From: a virus
DNA length: 35,940 nt
IMG/VR virus record: IMGVR_UViG_3300030103_001064
Location: 1 to 35,940 of that record
Strand: one strand, 5' to 3'
A program made the translations under genes and the position numbers. The number at the start of each line of letters is the position of its first letter. Positions within the stretch are counted from its first letter, which is position 1. The notes under the pieces were generated by a model. The model ran no database searches. It was not told the origin of the DNA and saw nothing but the letters and a program-made list of their open reading frames with translations. This document shows, piece by piece, positions 27,947 through 35,940 of this stretch.

Positions 27947-30900
27947 TATCTTACTCCAAAATATTCATCTAAATTAGTATCATTTCTAAATTCAAATATG
28001 TCATCATAATTTTTATCTTCACCTGCTAATATTTTTACAACTTGAGCTTTTGCTTCACGATTTTGATTAAGTATCGGTGTACTATCAGCCAATGCTCTGG
28101 CAAGTCTTTTTGATTTACCAGTTCCCATAGCTTCTCCTAAACCTATTAATATCTTATCTACACTACTTCCAAAAGGTCCTAATAATAATGACACTAATGG
28201 ACTACTACCATATTTATAACCATCAAGTGCAAGTTTAATTGAAGTGGTAGGACCAAATATATTAGTTCTTGCTACAGCTTCAAATAAACTATCTTGACCA
28301 TACTTCTTTTTCTTTTTAGTTAAATCGTCAAAAGTTCTAACAGGGTCATCTGAGTCCATACTTTTAAACATTTCTTTAATTAAATCTGTAAATTGAGACA
28401 CACCTATAATTAAAGTCATAGCTAAAGCCATTCTAAATAATGTTGCTGTTCTTTCAGTAGGTCTTACATTTTTACCCATAACACCTCTTATAAATTTCAT
28501 ACCTATTGTATTACCAAATACAAACATAAAACTTTTTAATTGTGCAGCAAATGCCCATACAGGACTTGACATCCATAGGGGTCTATTTACAGGATTAGGA
28601 GCCATTATAATCTCATCTACATATTTTGTAGCTGCTTGTTTTATCATAGGACTTTGTCTTATAATATTTTCTATTGGTTTATTCTCTAAATTTTTTACTG
28701 TACTTATTATATCAGGAATACCAACTTCTCTATATTTTCTTTTTATATCAAATGCTTCAAGTGTTTCAGGATTTATATTTCTTATTTTTTTAATATCATT
28801 TTTTAGTTCACTTTTAAATGAATCAAAAGCCATCTGTCTTGATAACTGAGTTACCTGAGTTAACATTGTTGTTTTAAAAAAAGCTTGAGACATTTTTTGT
28901 GGTATTTCAATTGCTGAAGATGCGTTCATTCTTTCAGTTAATGCACCATCAAGACCATACATCATTTCATCAAAAGCTTTTTCAGAATCAGCCTTTTTAA
29001 GTCTTGGTAAAAATACTCTTGCAGTTCTTTTAAAAACATTAACTGGTAATTGTATTGCAGATTTTAATGCACTACCAGGTTTTGCTCTTGACAATAAAAT
29101 TAAAGGTTCAGCTAGTGCAGTAAGTGCAGCAAAAGGTAATGTTAAAATATAACCTGCACTTAGTGCAAATTGATAAGGAGTTCTTAATGAACTTGGAACT
29201 GATGTCCCATACTTACCAAGAATTGCTTGTAAAGTATTACCTATTCTATTATATTCAGTATCGCTAATTTTATTTTGATTTAATAATGTTTCTGCTCTTT
29301 TGTCAACATTTTTAAAACGTGATTCAAATTCTATATCTTTAGCTGCTCTCATTAAGTAAGAAGGTAACACCTCAAGAATATTAGTATTAACAACCCCTTT
29401 ATCTGCTAATGCTTCAATCATAGGTTCAGGAAGTTTTCGTGTAAACTCTAAATTAGAATTAGGATTACGTTCAGAAAATTTATTCTTTCTAAATTGTTCA
29501 CCAAAAAAATTAGTAAAGTAAAAACCACCTTGTTCTTTTATATTAGTAATAATATTTTCAAGTTCATTTTTATTAATACCATTTTTTAAACCTTCTTCTC
29601 TAAATATAGCTTCTTTTTTTCTGTCACTTAAATCGTACTGAGCAGGAAAATAATTTTTTCTTAATTGTATATCTATACCTGCTTCTTTTGCGTCTATTCC
29701 AACTTCATCTAATAATTCTTTTAGAGGTCTTACTACTGAAACAAAATTTTCATATTTTTTAGTATTACCCATTTTTGATTTTAAAAAATTTTCACCTTTA
29801 GTAATACCATCAACTATTAATTTAGAATCTTTTCCAGATATTTCTTTTATGTCAACAACTAAAGAAGCTAAATCTTTTAATCCAGTTTTAAAAGCAGGTG
29901 CTATTTTAACTAAAGCATTTCTTAATTTAGCATTATAAGTTCCTGCTCTTTGTAAATAGGCAGGATGAAATGTTTCTAAATCTGAAGAAGTTCTTAATAA
30001 AAATGTAGCTTCATCTGAATTAGGATTCTTTTTATATAACTCAAGTGCTCTTCTTTTTATAGGAGTGGTTGTCCTATTTAACAAACCATCAATTGTAGCA
30101 CTTAAACCCCTAGCAGTAGATGATAATAAAGGTACATCTTTCTCACCTAACTTTCTTAATCCTTTACCTAATAATGTTTCAGGTTCAGGCATAATAAACA
30201 ATTCACTTTTAAATGGATTTTTTTCTTTTGCTTTTCCTAATGCTTCTTTTTTAGAATCTATTTGTGACTGAAGTTCAGCTTGTCTTTTTTTTAATTCTTT
30301 AGGTAAACCTTTAAATGTAGTTTTTTCAAGTCTAATCATTTCCAGTTCTTCTTCTTTTTTCTTTATTTTTTTATCAAGTTCTCTTATTTTTCTTTTTTCA
30401 AAAGGATTAAGATTATTAAATTGTTCAGTTGAAGTTGGAGTAATTTCCTCAAAAGTTTTTTGAAGTGAAAATAATTCACCCTCAAGTCTTCCTTCTCTCT
30501 TTAATTTTCTAGGACTTATAGTTCTTTTAGTTTTTTTAACTTTATCTAATTTTAATTTTAAATCTTCAATTTCTTTTGTGCTTGATTCAATTATATTTGC
30601 ATTTTCAGCATCTTCTTGTTTTATCTTATCTTGTATTTGGCTATATAAATCTTCATCTTTTTTCTGTTCAATGATTGCATCTTTTTGTAATTTAGCTATA
30701 GGTGAAGTTGTTAAACCTGCAGCACTACCAAAGATAGTTCCAATAGCTCCTTCATTAACAGCTTGTTTACCTAACTCTTTTAAATCAGTTTTTAAACCTG
30801 CTGCCTGATTAGAACCTACTTCAGATATTGCAGCTTGTGTTGCTTCAGTTACACCACCAGTAGCACCAAGAGATGCAGTATTTTTAACTGCAGCTTTTGT

Positions 30901-31554
30901 AAATGAATCTTTAGTAATATCTTTAACAATCGTGTCTGCTTTTACTGGGTCAAAGATTGTACTGACAACCTTACGTGCAAATACTGAATCAACTAAACCT
31001 GCACCTAAACCATACTTTATTGCACCAATTGCTGCATCTTCTTCACTAGCACCTTTGTCTTTTGCAGACTTAAATATCTCACCAATACTCATAGCGACAA
31101 TAGGTGATACTGAAAGTAAAGTTCCTAATGCAATACCTATAGGACCTGCACCAAATAAAGGAGCAGACAATGTTCTCATTGCTGCATAACCACCAATACC
31201 TATAGGTGCTGAACCAAGTCCTGTAGCTAGTCCATATTTACCAAACTGCAAAGCATCATCTTTGTTTTTGATGTCAAATAAACTAGTTGTTAAAGTGGGT
31301 GAGGGAGTTCTATCTAGTTCTTGTTGTACCTCTGCTGAACCTTCTCTACCAAAGTTCTGTAGAAAGTCAGTGAAAGAAGTATCACCAGTTTTACTTTCTA
31401 TTGCTGTACCTACTGCATCTGCAGCTTCATAGATAGTTTGTTTTGCTTGATTAAATGCTGTGCCTGTTAAGGATGAAAAAGAATTAGCTTCATCAGTTTT
31501 AGATTCTTTTAGTTTTTCAAATTCTTCATCACTAACTATTGGAATATTACTCAT
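27946..31554 (-). CDS. Large internal virion (ejection) protein, 1202 aa
   Basis: A late-operon giant. Residues about 108-165 are Gly/Ala-rich and hydrophobic (GLATGLGSAPIGIGGYAAM and following). A Lys/Glu-rich coiled coil spans about 300-450. Further hydrophobic segments lie at about 805-830 (LTLPFAALTALAEPLILL) and near 1045-1065 (MALAMTLIIGVSQFTDLI). The region EIIMAPNPVNRPLWMSSPVWA resembles the C-terminal domain of large polyvalent phage proteins (LPD38-like). This mix of membrane-penetrating helices and long coils fits a podovirus core protein that is ejected into the host to form a DNA conduit. No lytic transglycosylase motif seen. Zero-gap start after the 959-residue gene. Confidence 0.7.
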   Translation of the reverse strand: MSNIPIVSDEEFEKLKESKTDEANSFSSLTGTAFNQAKQTIYEAADAVGTAIESKTGDTSFTDFLQNFGREGSAEVQQELDRTPSPTLTTSLFDIKNKDDALQFGKYGLATGLGSAPIGIGGYAAMRTLSAPLFGAGPIGIALGTLLSVSPIVAMSIGEIFKSAKDKGASEEDAAIGAIKYGLGAGLVDSVFARKVVSTIFDPVKADTIVKDITKDSFTKAAVKNTASLGATGGVTEATQAAISEVGSNQAAGLKTDLKELGKQAVNEGAIGTIFGSAAGLTTSPIAKLQKDAIIEQKKDEDLYSQIQDKIKQEDAENANIIESSTKEIEDLKLKLDKVKKTKRTISPRKLKREGRLEGELFSLQKTFEEITPTSTEQFNNLNPFEKRKIRELDKKIKKKEEELEMIRLEKTTFKGLPKELKKRQAELQSQIDSKKEALGKAKEKNPFKSELFIMPEPETLLGKGLRKLGEKDVPLLSSTARGLSATIDGLLNRTTTPIKRRALELYKKNPNSDEATFLLRTSSDLETFHPAYLQRAGTYNAKLRNALVKIAPAFKTGLKDLASLVVDIKEISGKDSKLIVDGITKGENFLKSKMGNTKKYENFVSVVRPLKELLDEVGIDAKEAGIDIQLRKNYFPAQYDLSDRKKEAIFREEGLKNGINKNELENIITNIKEQGGFYFTNFFGEQFRKNKFSERNPNSNLEFTRKLPEPMIEALADKGVVNTNILEVLPSYLMRAAKDIEFESRFKNVDKRAETLLNQNKISDTEYNRIGNTLQAILGKYGTSVPSSLRTPYQFALSAGYILTLPFAALTALAEPLILLSRAKPGSALKSAIQLPVNVFKRTARVFLPRLKKADSEKAFDEMMYGLDGALTERMNASSAIEIPQKMSQAFFKTTMLTQVTQLSRQMAFDSFKSELKNDIKKIRNINPETLEAFDIKRKYREVGIPDIISTVKNLENKPIENIIRQSPMIKQAATKYVDEIIMAPNPVNRPLWMSSPVWAFAAQLKSFMFVFGNTIGMKFIRGVMGKNVRPTERTATLFRMALAMTLIIGVSQFTDLIKEMFKSMDSDDPVRTFDDLTKKKKKYGQDSLFEAVARTNIFGPTTSIKLALDGYKYGSSPLVSLLLGPFGSSVDKILIGLGEAMGTGKSKRLARALADSTPILNQNREAKAQVVKILAGEDKNYDDIFEFRNDTNLDEYFGVR

Positions 31555-34434
31555 TTATTTTCTTTTAATATCACCCTGAGTTCCAGGGAATAATTTAACT
31601 GTTTTATTAAAGAACCCTCTTTCTTCTAATAATCCTTGATTAAATAAATTTTGATAATGTTTTTGTTTTGCTCTCTCAATTAATACCTCATTAGATTCTT
31701 CAGGATTTTTATTTTTTTCATCTAAATATAAAGATTGTATAACAGCTGCATCAGACTGACTTGGAACATATATTGCATTTTTACCAAAGGCTCCTCTTGT
31801 TTGTCCTTTTTCATTACTAACTTTTACATATTTATTTAAATCAACATTACTTAATGCAAATGCACCTACTATTTCAGGGTCCATTGTGGTAGCAGATTTT
31901 TGTAATAGTTTTAATTTATCTTGAGAAATATCTGCTAATTTTAATAGTCTTTCTTGAGTTAATTTATTAGTTTCTGCTTGTGCTTCTGCAGATTCTCTTT
32001 TTATTTCAAGACCTTCTTCTTGTAAACCAATACCAATAGCTTGTGCTGCTCTATCTAATGTTTTATCTTCTGCTGCTAATTCTCTATCTTCAAGTCTTTC
32101 AGTTGCTGCTCTTCTTTCTTTAGCAATTTGTGAAGCATCTTTACCATAAGTTGTTAATGCCTTTTGAAGTGCATTAGGTCCACCTGCCATGTATTGAAGA
32201 CTGGCATTAAAGATTGCAAAACCTAATCTCTTATCATATTCTTCTTTAGTTTCATCTTTTCTTTTTTGTATTTTATCTCTTAAATTTTTAGACTGTTCAG
32301 ATACTAATTGTCTAAAGTTATCACTTGCAGATAATTCATTTTTTATCTTTTCTTTTTGTTCTTGACCTAACTCACCACCTGTATTCTCATCTAAAACATT
32401 ATCCATTGTTTTAGAAGATAAAACATTTTCAGTTTCTTTATTTATTTGTTTTTGTTCTGTTGTTAATTCTCCTTTTTTTGGAATAGGTTTACTAGGTCCT
32501 GTTCCTACTGTAACTATCTCTCCAGGTTCTCCAGGTAAATCTACAGTTCCATCTTCTTTTAGTTCTACACCTGGGAATTTTTTAGGAGTGCTTGATTTTA
32601 AAATTTCTGGTCCCTTTCCTAAAATTTTATCTACATCTTCTTGTCCCATTAAAGAAAGTTCTCCTGTAGTAAAAGCAAACTTTGAAGGAAATTCTTGTTT
32701 TAATTCTTCAATAGATTTAGTAGATAATTCAGGATTTTCTTTTATTAAAGATTCAGCTTTTATTTTTTCTCTTTGTTTTATTCTTTCATCAAATGGTTTA
32801 TTTAATTTTTTATTTTCCTCATCTGTTAAAGAAACACCTATACCATATTCAGGTGTTGTTTGTATATTTGAAAAAGTTTCTGTATCAAAAGAACCTATTA
32901 ATTTTTTAAATTTATCAAGAAGTCCTTCTTCTTTATCTTTTGGAAATGTTGGTTGAACTTGTGGTAATGTTGACGGAAAAGATAATGTATTTGACATAGG
33001 ATTTGACATAGGACCAGCACCTAATGTAAACTGTGGATTTGTTGAACCTGCTTGTAATTTAACAACACTCTGTAAACCAGTTGATTCATTACCTGCTATT
33101 TCCATCATCATATCTTTTATGTCATCCATTTCTTTAGCTTTATCTTTTTGAGTTCCCTCAATCATAGCCATTAACATTTCAGTGTATTCTTTATTATCAC
33201 CTTTAGATATTCTTTTACCTTCTTTTTTCTTTATAACACCTTTACCCATAAGTATATCTTTTTGTGTAACTTTACCATCACCACTTAAATCAGGGAAAGT
33301 TGACCCTCCTTCTGCAAATAACTTAGGTATCTGTCCTGCAATACCTAGACCTGCCAAAGCACCAGCACCACCAATTAATTGTTGACTTAATGATGGTTGT
33401 GGTAAAATTGCCTGTTGAGTTTGTGTGGTTGTTGGTGAGATTGGGAAACCTCTAATGATAGATTGATACTGCTGTAGACTTGCTTCAGGATAAGTCTGTT
33501 CTTCTCTAAACTGTTGGAATCCTAAGTCTAATGCTTTTTGTTGTTGTTGTCTTTGTTGTTCACCTACACCTGATAATGCACCTAGTTCCTTCATAGCTGA
33601 AGCCTGTTGAGCAGTACCTAGTCCTGCCATCTGTTGACCAGCACCCATTTGTCTTTGCCTTAAATTAGCAAGACCTTGTTGTGCTTGTTGAAAAGCAGCT
33701 TGTGAACCTGTGGCTTGTATGTCACCAAGTTGTTGTTGTAAATTTCTTTCTAACTCAGACTGCATTAATGCTTCTCGTGAACCACCAAAACCACCTGCAG
33801 CTACACCTTGAGCAGCAAGTTGTTGTCTTCTTGCTTCAGCACCACGTTCAGCTTCTCTCTTTTGTATGTCAACAACATTTTGCATAAATGGTGACATACG
33901 TGCCTGTATAGCAGGTGCTGTATCTTCTAATGCACTAGCAGCAGTTAAACCTCTAGCTATATCAAATGAAGGTTGAGATGCACCTACAAGTGAAGTGATA
34001 CCTGCTTGTGCTGCTTTTTCTTCAGGAGTAAACGCAGCAATACGTGGACCTGGATAAACTGGATAACCAGTAGCTTGTCTTGCTTCTTCTTGAGCCTGTG
34101 CTCTTTCAAGAATATCAGTAATATAAGGACGTATCTCAGGAGGAAACTCTTCCTTCGTTACAGTTTGAGTGGTAGTTCCACCACCTCCACCACCACCACC
34201 TTTACTACCACCACCACCATATTGTCTTAGACCTGTGGTTTTATTGATAGTACCTGAACCACCAACTGACCTTAATAGTTTAGCTTCATATGAATTAATA
34301 TGTGCTAATTCAGTATCACCATCTTCACCTTGTGACGCAATATCACAAGTAAGTCTATCTAATAACCAGACTTTAAATTTAATTGGTAATACTTTTTCTA
34401 TTAAAAAATTAGAAATGTGTTTCAAAAGTGACAT
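31555..34434 (-). CDS. Large virion protein with polyGly and EF-hand-like motif, 959 aa
   Basis: Residues about 74-90 form a Gly-rich stretch including eight consecutive Gly. About 120-320 is Gln/Ala-rich helical sequence (QQLAAQGVAAGGFGGSREAL, LANLRQRQMGAGQQM) with polyGln from CAA repeats. About 380-396 reads PDLSGDGKVTQKDILMG, a DxSGDGxVTxxD calcium-loop (EF-hand/dockerin type). The C-terminal part (about 640-950) is charged helix. It likely forms part of the internal core or the tail-tip. Lacks a signal peptide. AAGTGACAT region precedes the start near the GNAT-like gene. Stop adjoins the ATG of the 1202-residue gene. Confidence 0.7.
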   Translation of the reverse strand: MSLLKHISNFLIEKVLPIKFKVWLLDRLTCDIASQGEDGDTELAHINSYEAKLLRSVGGSGTINKTTGLRQYGGGGSKGGGGGGGGTTTQTVTKEEFPPEIRPYITDILERAQAQEEARQATGYPVYPGPRIAAFTPEEKAAQAGITSLVGASQPSFDIARGLTAASALEDTAPAIQARMSPFMQNVVDIQKREAERGAEARRQQLAAQGVAAGGFGGSREALMQSELERNLQQQLGDIQATGSQAAFQQAQQGLANLRQRQMGAGQQMAGLGTAQQASAMKELGALSGVGEQQRQQQQKALDLGFQQFREEQTYPEASLQQYQSIIRGFPISPTTTQTQQAILPQPSLSQQLIGGAGALAGLGIAGQIPKLFAEGGSTFPDLSGDGKVTQKDILMGKGVIKKKEGKRISKGDNKEYTEMLMAMIEGTQKDKAKEMDDIKDMMMEIAGNESTGLQSVVKLQAGSTNPQFTLGAGPMSNPMSNTLSFPSTLPQVQPTFPKDKEEGLLDKFKKLIGSFDTETFSNIQTTPEYGIGVSLTDEENKKLNKPFDERIKQREKIKAESLIKENPELSTKSIEELKQEFPSKFAFTTGELSLMGQEDVDKILGKGPEILKSSTPKKFPGVELKEDGTVDLPGEPGEIVTVGTGPSKPIPKKGELTTEQKQINKETENVLSSKTMDNVLDENTGGELGQEQKEKIKNELSASDNFRQLVSEQSKNLRDKIQKRKDETKEEYDKRLGFAIFNASLQYMAGGPNALQKALTTYGKDASQIAKERRAATERLEDRELAAEDKTLDRAAQAIGIGLQEEGLEIKRESAEAQAETNKLTQERLLKLADISQDKLKLLQKSATTMDPEIVGAFALSNVDLNKYVKVSNEKGQTRGAFGKNAIYVPSQSDAAVIQSLYLDEKNKNPEESNEVLIERAKQKHYQNLFNQGLLEERGFFNKTVKLFPGTQGDIKRK

Positions 34435-34825
34435 AGCTTTCCTTATACTTTACATGTTGTTTAAATATTTTTCTCCATCCTGGTCTACCCATGACTTCAA
34501 CTCCTGTACAACCTTTTTCCTTTGCGTACTCCATGATTGTTTTAATTCCTTCTCCTGCCCATTTATTCATATTCTTACCACCACATAAAACAACTGTCAT
34601 CATTGTCTTAGCAGGATATATAGATTTTTGTGTAACAATAATTGCTTCAATATCTTTTACAGTTTTAAATACAATAAATAAATCCATCATACCTTGTTGT
34701 AAAAGATACTTAGTGGTATTAACTGTATGTCTACCACCTGAGTAAGAAACTGATTTTTTAACTAATGGTTTTATTTTATCCCAAAATAATTCTACACCTA
34801 TGGGTTCTACAGGAACGACTTTCAT
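34409..34825 (-). CDS. GNAT-fold virion protein (T7 gp13-like)
   Basis: 138 residues: MKVVPVEPIGVELFWDKIKP, then LLQQGMMDLFIVFKTVKDIE, MMTVVLCGGKNMNKWAGEG, MEYAKEKGCTGVEVMGRPGW and RKIFKQHV. This is the acyltransferase-like layout of T7 internal virion protein gp13 and its marine relatives (VxxxGGxxxxxW ... AxxxGCxxxxxxGRxGWxRxL). It is thought to be needed for virion assembly; enzyme activity is not shown. It sits beside the core proteins, overlapping the 959-residue gene by 26 bases, as expected for an internal-core operon. Confidence 0.75.
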   Translation of the reverse strand: MKVVPVEPIGVELFWDKIKPLVKKSVSYSGGRHTVNTTKYLLQQGMMDLFIVFKTVKDIEAIIVTQKSIYPAKTMMTVVLCGGKNMNKWAGEGIKTIMEYAKEKGCTGVEVMGRPGWRKIFKQHVKYKESYVTFETHF

Positions 34826-34833
34826 TTTAACTC

Positions 34834-35940
34834 CTATTCAATTTGGTTAATCTGTCTTTCTCTCCCCATAACTTTTTTTCTAACATCAGTTAAAAATCCA
34901 TCTAACTTATCTGCACCTGCATTAGATGAACCATTACCTAAAGCTGATACAACATCAGCAGGTAACACATATTCATCTCTACTTAATAAAGCAGGTTGTT
35001 TTCCTTCAATACTAAATGGTATTTCATCTGACATACCATCACCTTTACCCATAACTCTTCCTTCAAAAGGTCTTTGTTTTCCCATTGCAATCTGTTGTAG
35101 ATTTGACATTGGATTAACTTTAACGTCATCCATCATACCACCTTCAGCAGCAGCTTTAATCATTCCTTCAATTGAAACGTCACCATCTGTTTGTTCAGCT
35201 AACTCTTCCATACCTTCAGTAATTGAATCAAGTGCGTCTAACATACCACCCTTCTTAGCTAGTAATGAACCACTTAAATTACCTGTCTCAGCAGGTGAAT
35301 ATTTAGGGTCAGTAAATTGTAATGGTGGTGCCTGTCCTGTTTGTGAAGCTAGAATTTGTGATGCAGATAAAGGTGCTGTTCTAGTATTCATTGCAAAGTT
35401 TCTGTTCTCAGCAAGTACAGGTTCTCTAGCACTATCATCAGTAGCAAAACCTGTAGCTTCAGCATATTCAGGTGTACGTGTTAAATCTGAAATAACACCT
35501 GAAGCTAGTCCTCTTATTGCAGTCTCAGGTGTCGCTAAATTTTTCATTGTTGCTGTACCTATATTTTTTAAACCCTCTGTAGTTGTCATTCCACTAAGAA
35601 CTTGACCAGGTGTATAAGAACCAGCTAATAAATTTTTTACAGTTGGTGTTGTAACATTTAAACCCTCTCTAACAACAGATTGACTAACACCTTTTGCCAA
35701 TTGCTCTGGAGCCATAGCATTAAAAGCATTAGTAGCTGCACCTGCTGTTGTAGTAAATGGATTTTGACCTCCAAGTTGAGCCATTTTAGAAACATTACCT
35801 GCACCTTTTTGTAAACCTTCTTTAAAACTTGTTTGACCTGCACTTAATGCTGCATCATCTGCACCACCAAACATACCTTTAAATAATTTACCACCTACTT
35901 TACCTAAACCATAACTTAATAAACCTGAAGTAATACCTGT
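34834..35940 (-). CDS. Virion protein, C-terminal part (cut by window end)
   Basis: The frame is open from the window end (no stop between 35940 and the first Met at 35874), so the gene probably begins outside. The visible part is Gly/Ala-rich with short hydrophobic helices, then PAETGNLSGSLLAKKGGMLD, EGMIKAAAEGGMMDDVKV and a C-terminal GMSDEIPFSIEGKQPALLSR followed by LPADVVSALGNGSSNAGAD. The last motif (SxDExVxPADVVxALGNGSSxAGAxxL) is one I recall from tail-tip or core proteins of marine podoviruses. It ends at IE, 8 bases before the GNAT-like gene, and probably belongs to the same core operon. Confidence 0.65.
   Translation of the reverse strand, partial: TGITSGLLSYGLGKVGGKLFKGMFGGADDAALSAGQTSFKEGLQKGAGNVSKMAQLGGQNPFTTTAGAATNAFNAMAPEQLAKGVSQSVVREGLNVTTPTVKNLLAGSYTPGQVLSGMTTTEGLKNIGTATMKNLATPETAIRGLASGVISDLTRTPEYAEATGFATDDSAREPVLAENRNFAMNTRTAPLSASQILASQTGQAPPLQFTDPKYSPAETGNLSGSLLAKKGGMLDALDSITEGMEELAEQTDGDVSIEGMIKAAAEGGMMDDVKVNPMSNLQQIAMGKQRPFEGRVMGKGDGMSDEIPFSIEGKQPALLSRDEYVLPADVVSALGNGSSNAGADKLDGFLTDVRKKVMGRERQINQIE

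Noticed and set aside
30578-31189. Rightward Ser/Ala-rich ORFs within the 1202-residue gene
   Set aside because: Both are antisense shadows of the Lys/Glu-rich and Gly/Ala-rich segments of the real gene.
33535-33560. TTG/GTT trinucleotide repeat as a microsatellite
   Set aside because: It is simply the reverse complement of CAA codons for a polyGln stretch in the 959-residue virion protein.
34169-34588. 139-codon rightward ORF with polyPro
   Set aside because: It is the complement of the polyGly region and the GNAT-like gene; the polyPro comes from the Gly codons on the other strand.
1-35940. CRISPR array, insertion sequence, integrase or phage RNA polymerase
   Set aside because: I looked for regularly spaced repeats, transposase or recombinase motifs, and single-subunit RNA polymerase motifs and saw none. 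Genes outside the window cannot be excluded.

Overview
The window looks like most of the genome of a tailed, podovirus-like phage of a marine bacterium. The evidence is very low GC, dense short genes with AAAGGA-type ribosome binding sites, P22-like portal and terminase genes, a T7-type replication module, and long internal virion proteins including a T7 gp13-like GNAT-fold protein. I see no phage RNA polymerase, integrase, capsid or tail-tube gene, no CRISPR array and no canonical tRNA. Sigma70-like TTGACA/TATAAT promoters suggest host RNA polymerase does the transcription. The host is probably a low-GC marine alphaproteobacterium, but the sequence does not prove this.

Layout. Bases 1-4390 run leftward: portal (cut by the window start), a hypothetical protein, TerL, a tiny overlapping ORF and TerS. 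Bases 4391-5057 are a noncoding divergent control region with promoters, dyads and a duplicated repeat unit. Bases 5058-27338 run rightward: very AT-rich early genes (5-7 kb) containing a structured leader and an independently transcribed tRNA-like RNA; a run of tiny accessory ORFs (7.5-12 kb); an M15 endolysin and a mini membrane protein (12.2-12.8 kb); then replication and nucleotide genes (14.2-22.8 kb: primase-helicase, nuclease, DNA polymerase A, DruA-like protein, SSB, exonuclease, endonuclease I, class II ribonucleotide reductase). These are followed by glycosyltransferase and methyltransferase genes, a holin, a 26-residue PqqA-like peptide and a coiled-coil protein, ending at a strong bidirectional terminator (27341-27383). 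Bases 27401-35940 run leftward and hold virion genes; the last one is cut by the window end.

The simplest reading is a circular map. One late operon starts at terS (about 4.4 kb), runs left through portal, passes through an unseen capsid/tail segment, re-enters at 35940 and ends at about 27.4 kb. The opposing early/middle operon starts in the same control region and ends at the same terminator.

Most notable: (i) an intact phage-borne pqqA-like gene (26931-27011) with the Glu-x3-Tyr crosslink motif; (ii) a promoter-to-terminator noncoding RNA (7164-7332) with a tRNA-like acceptor/T-arm core closed by a 9-bp stem; (iii) a DruA/DUF4338-like protein beside DNA polymerase; (iv) a three-domain glycosyltransferase/methyltransferase/MptE-like fusion.
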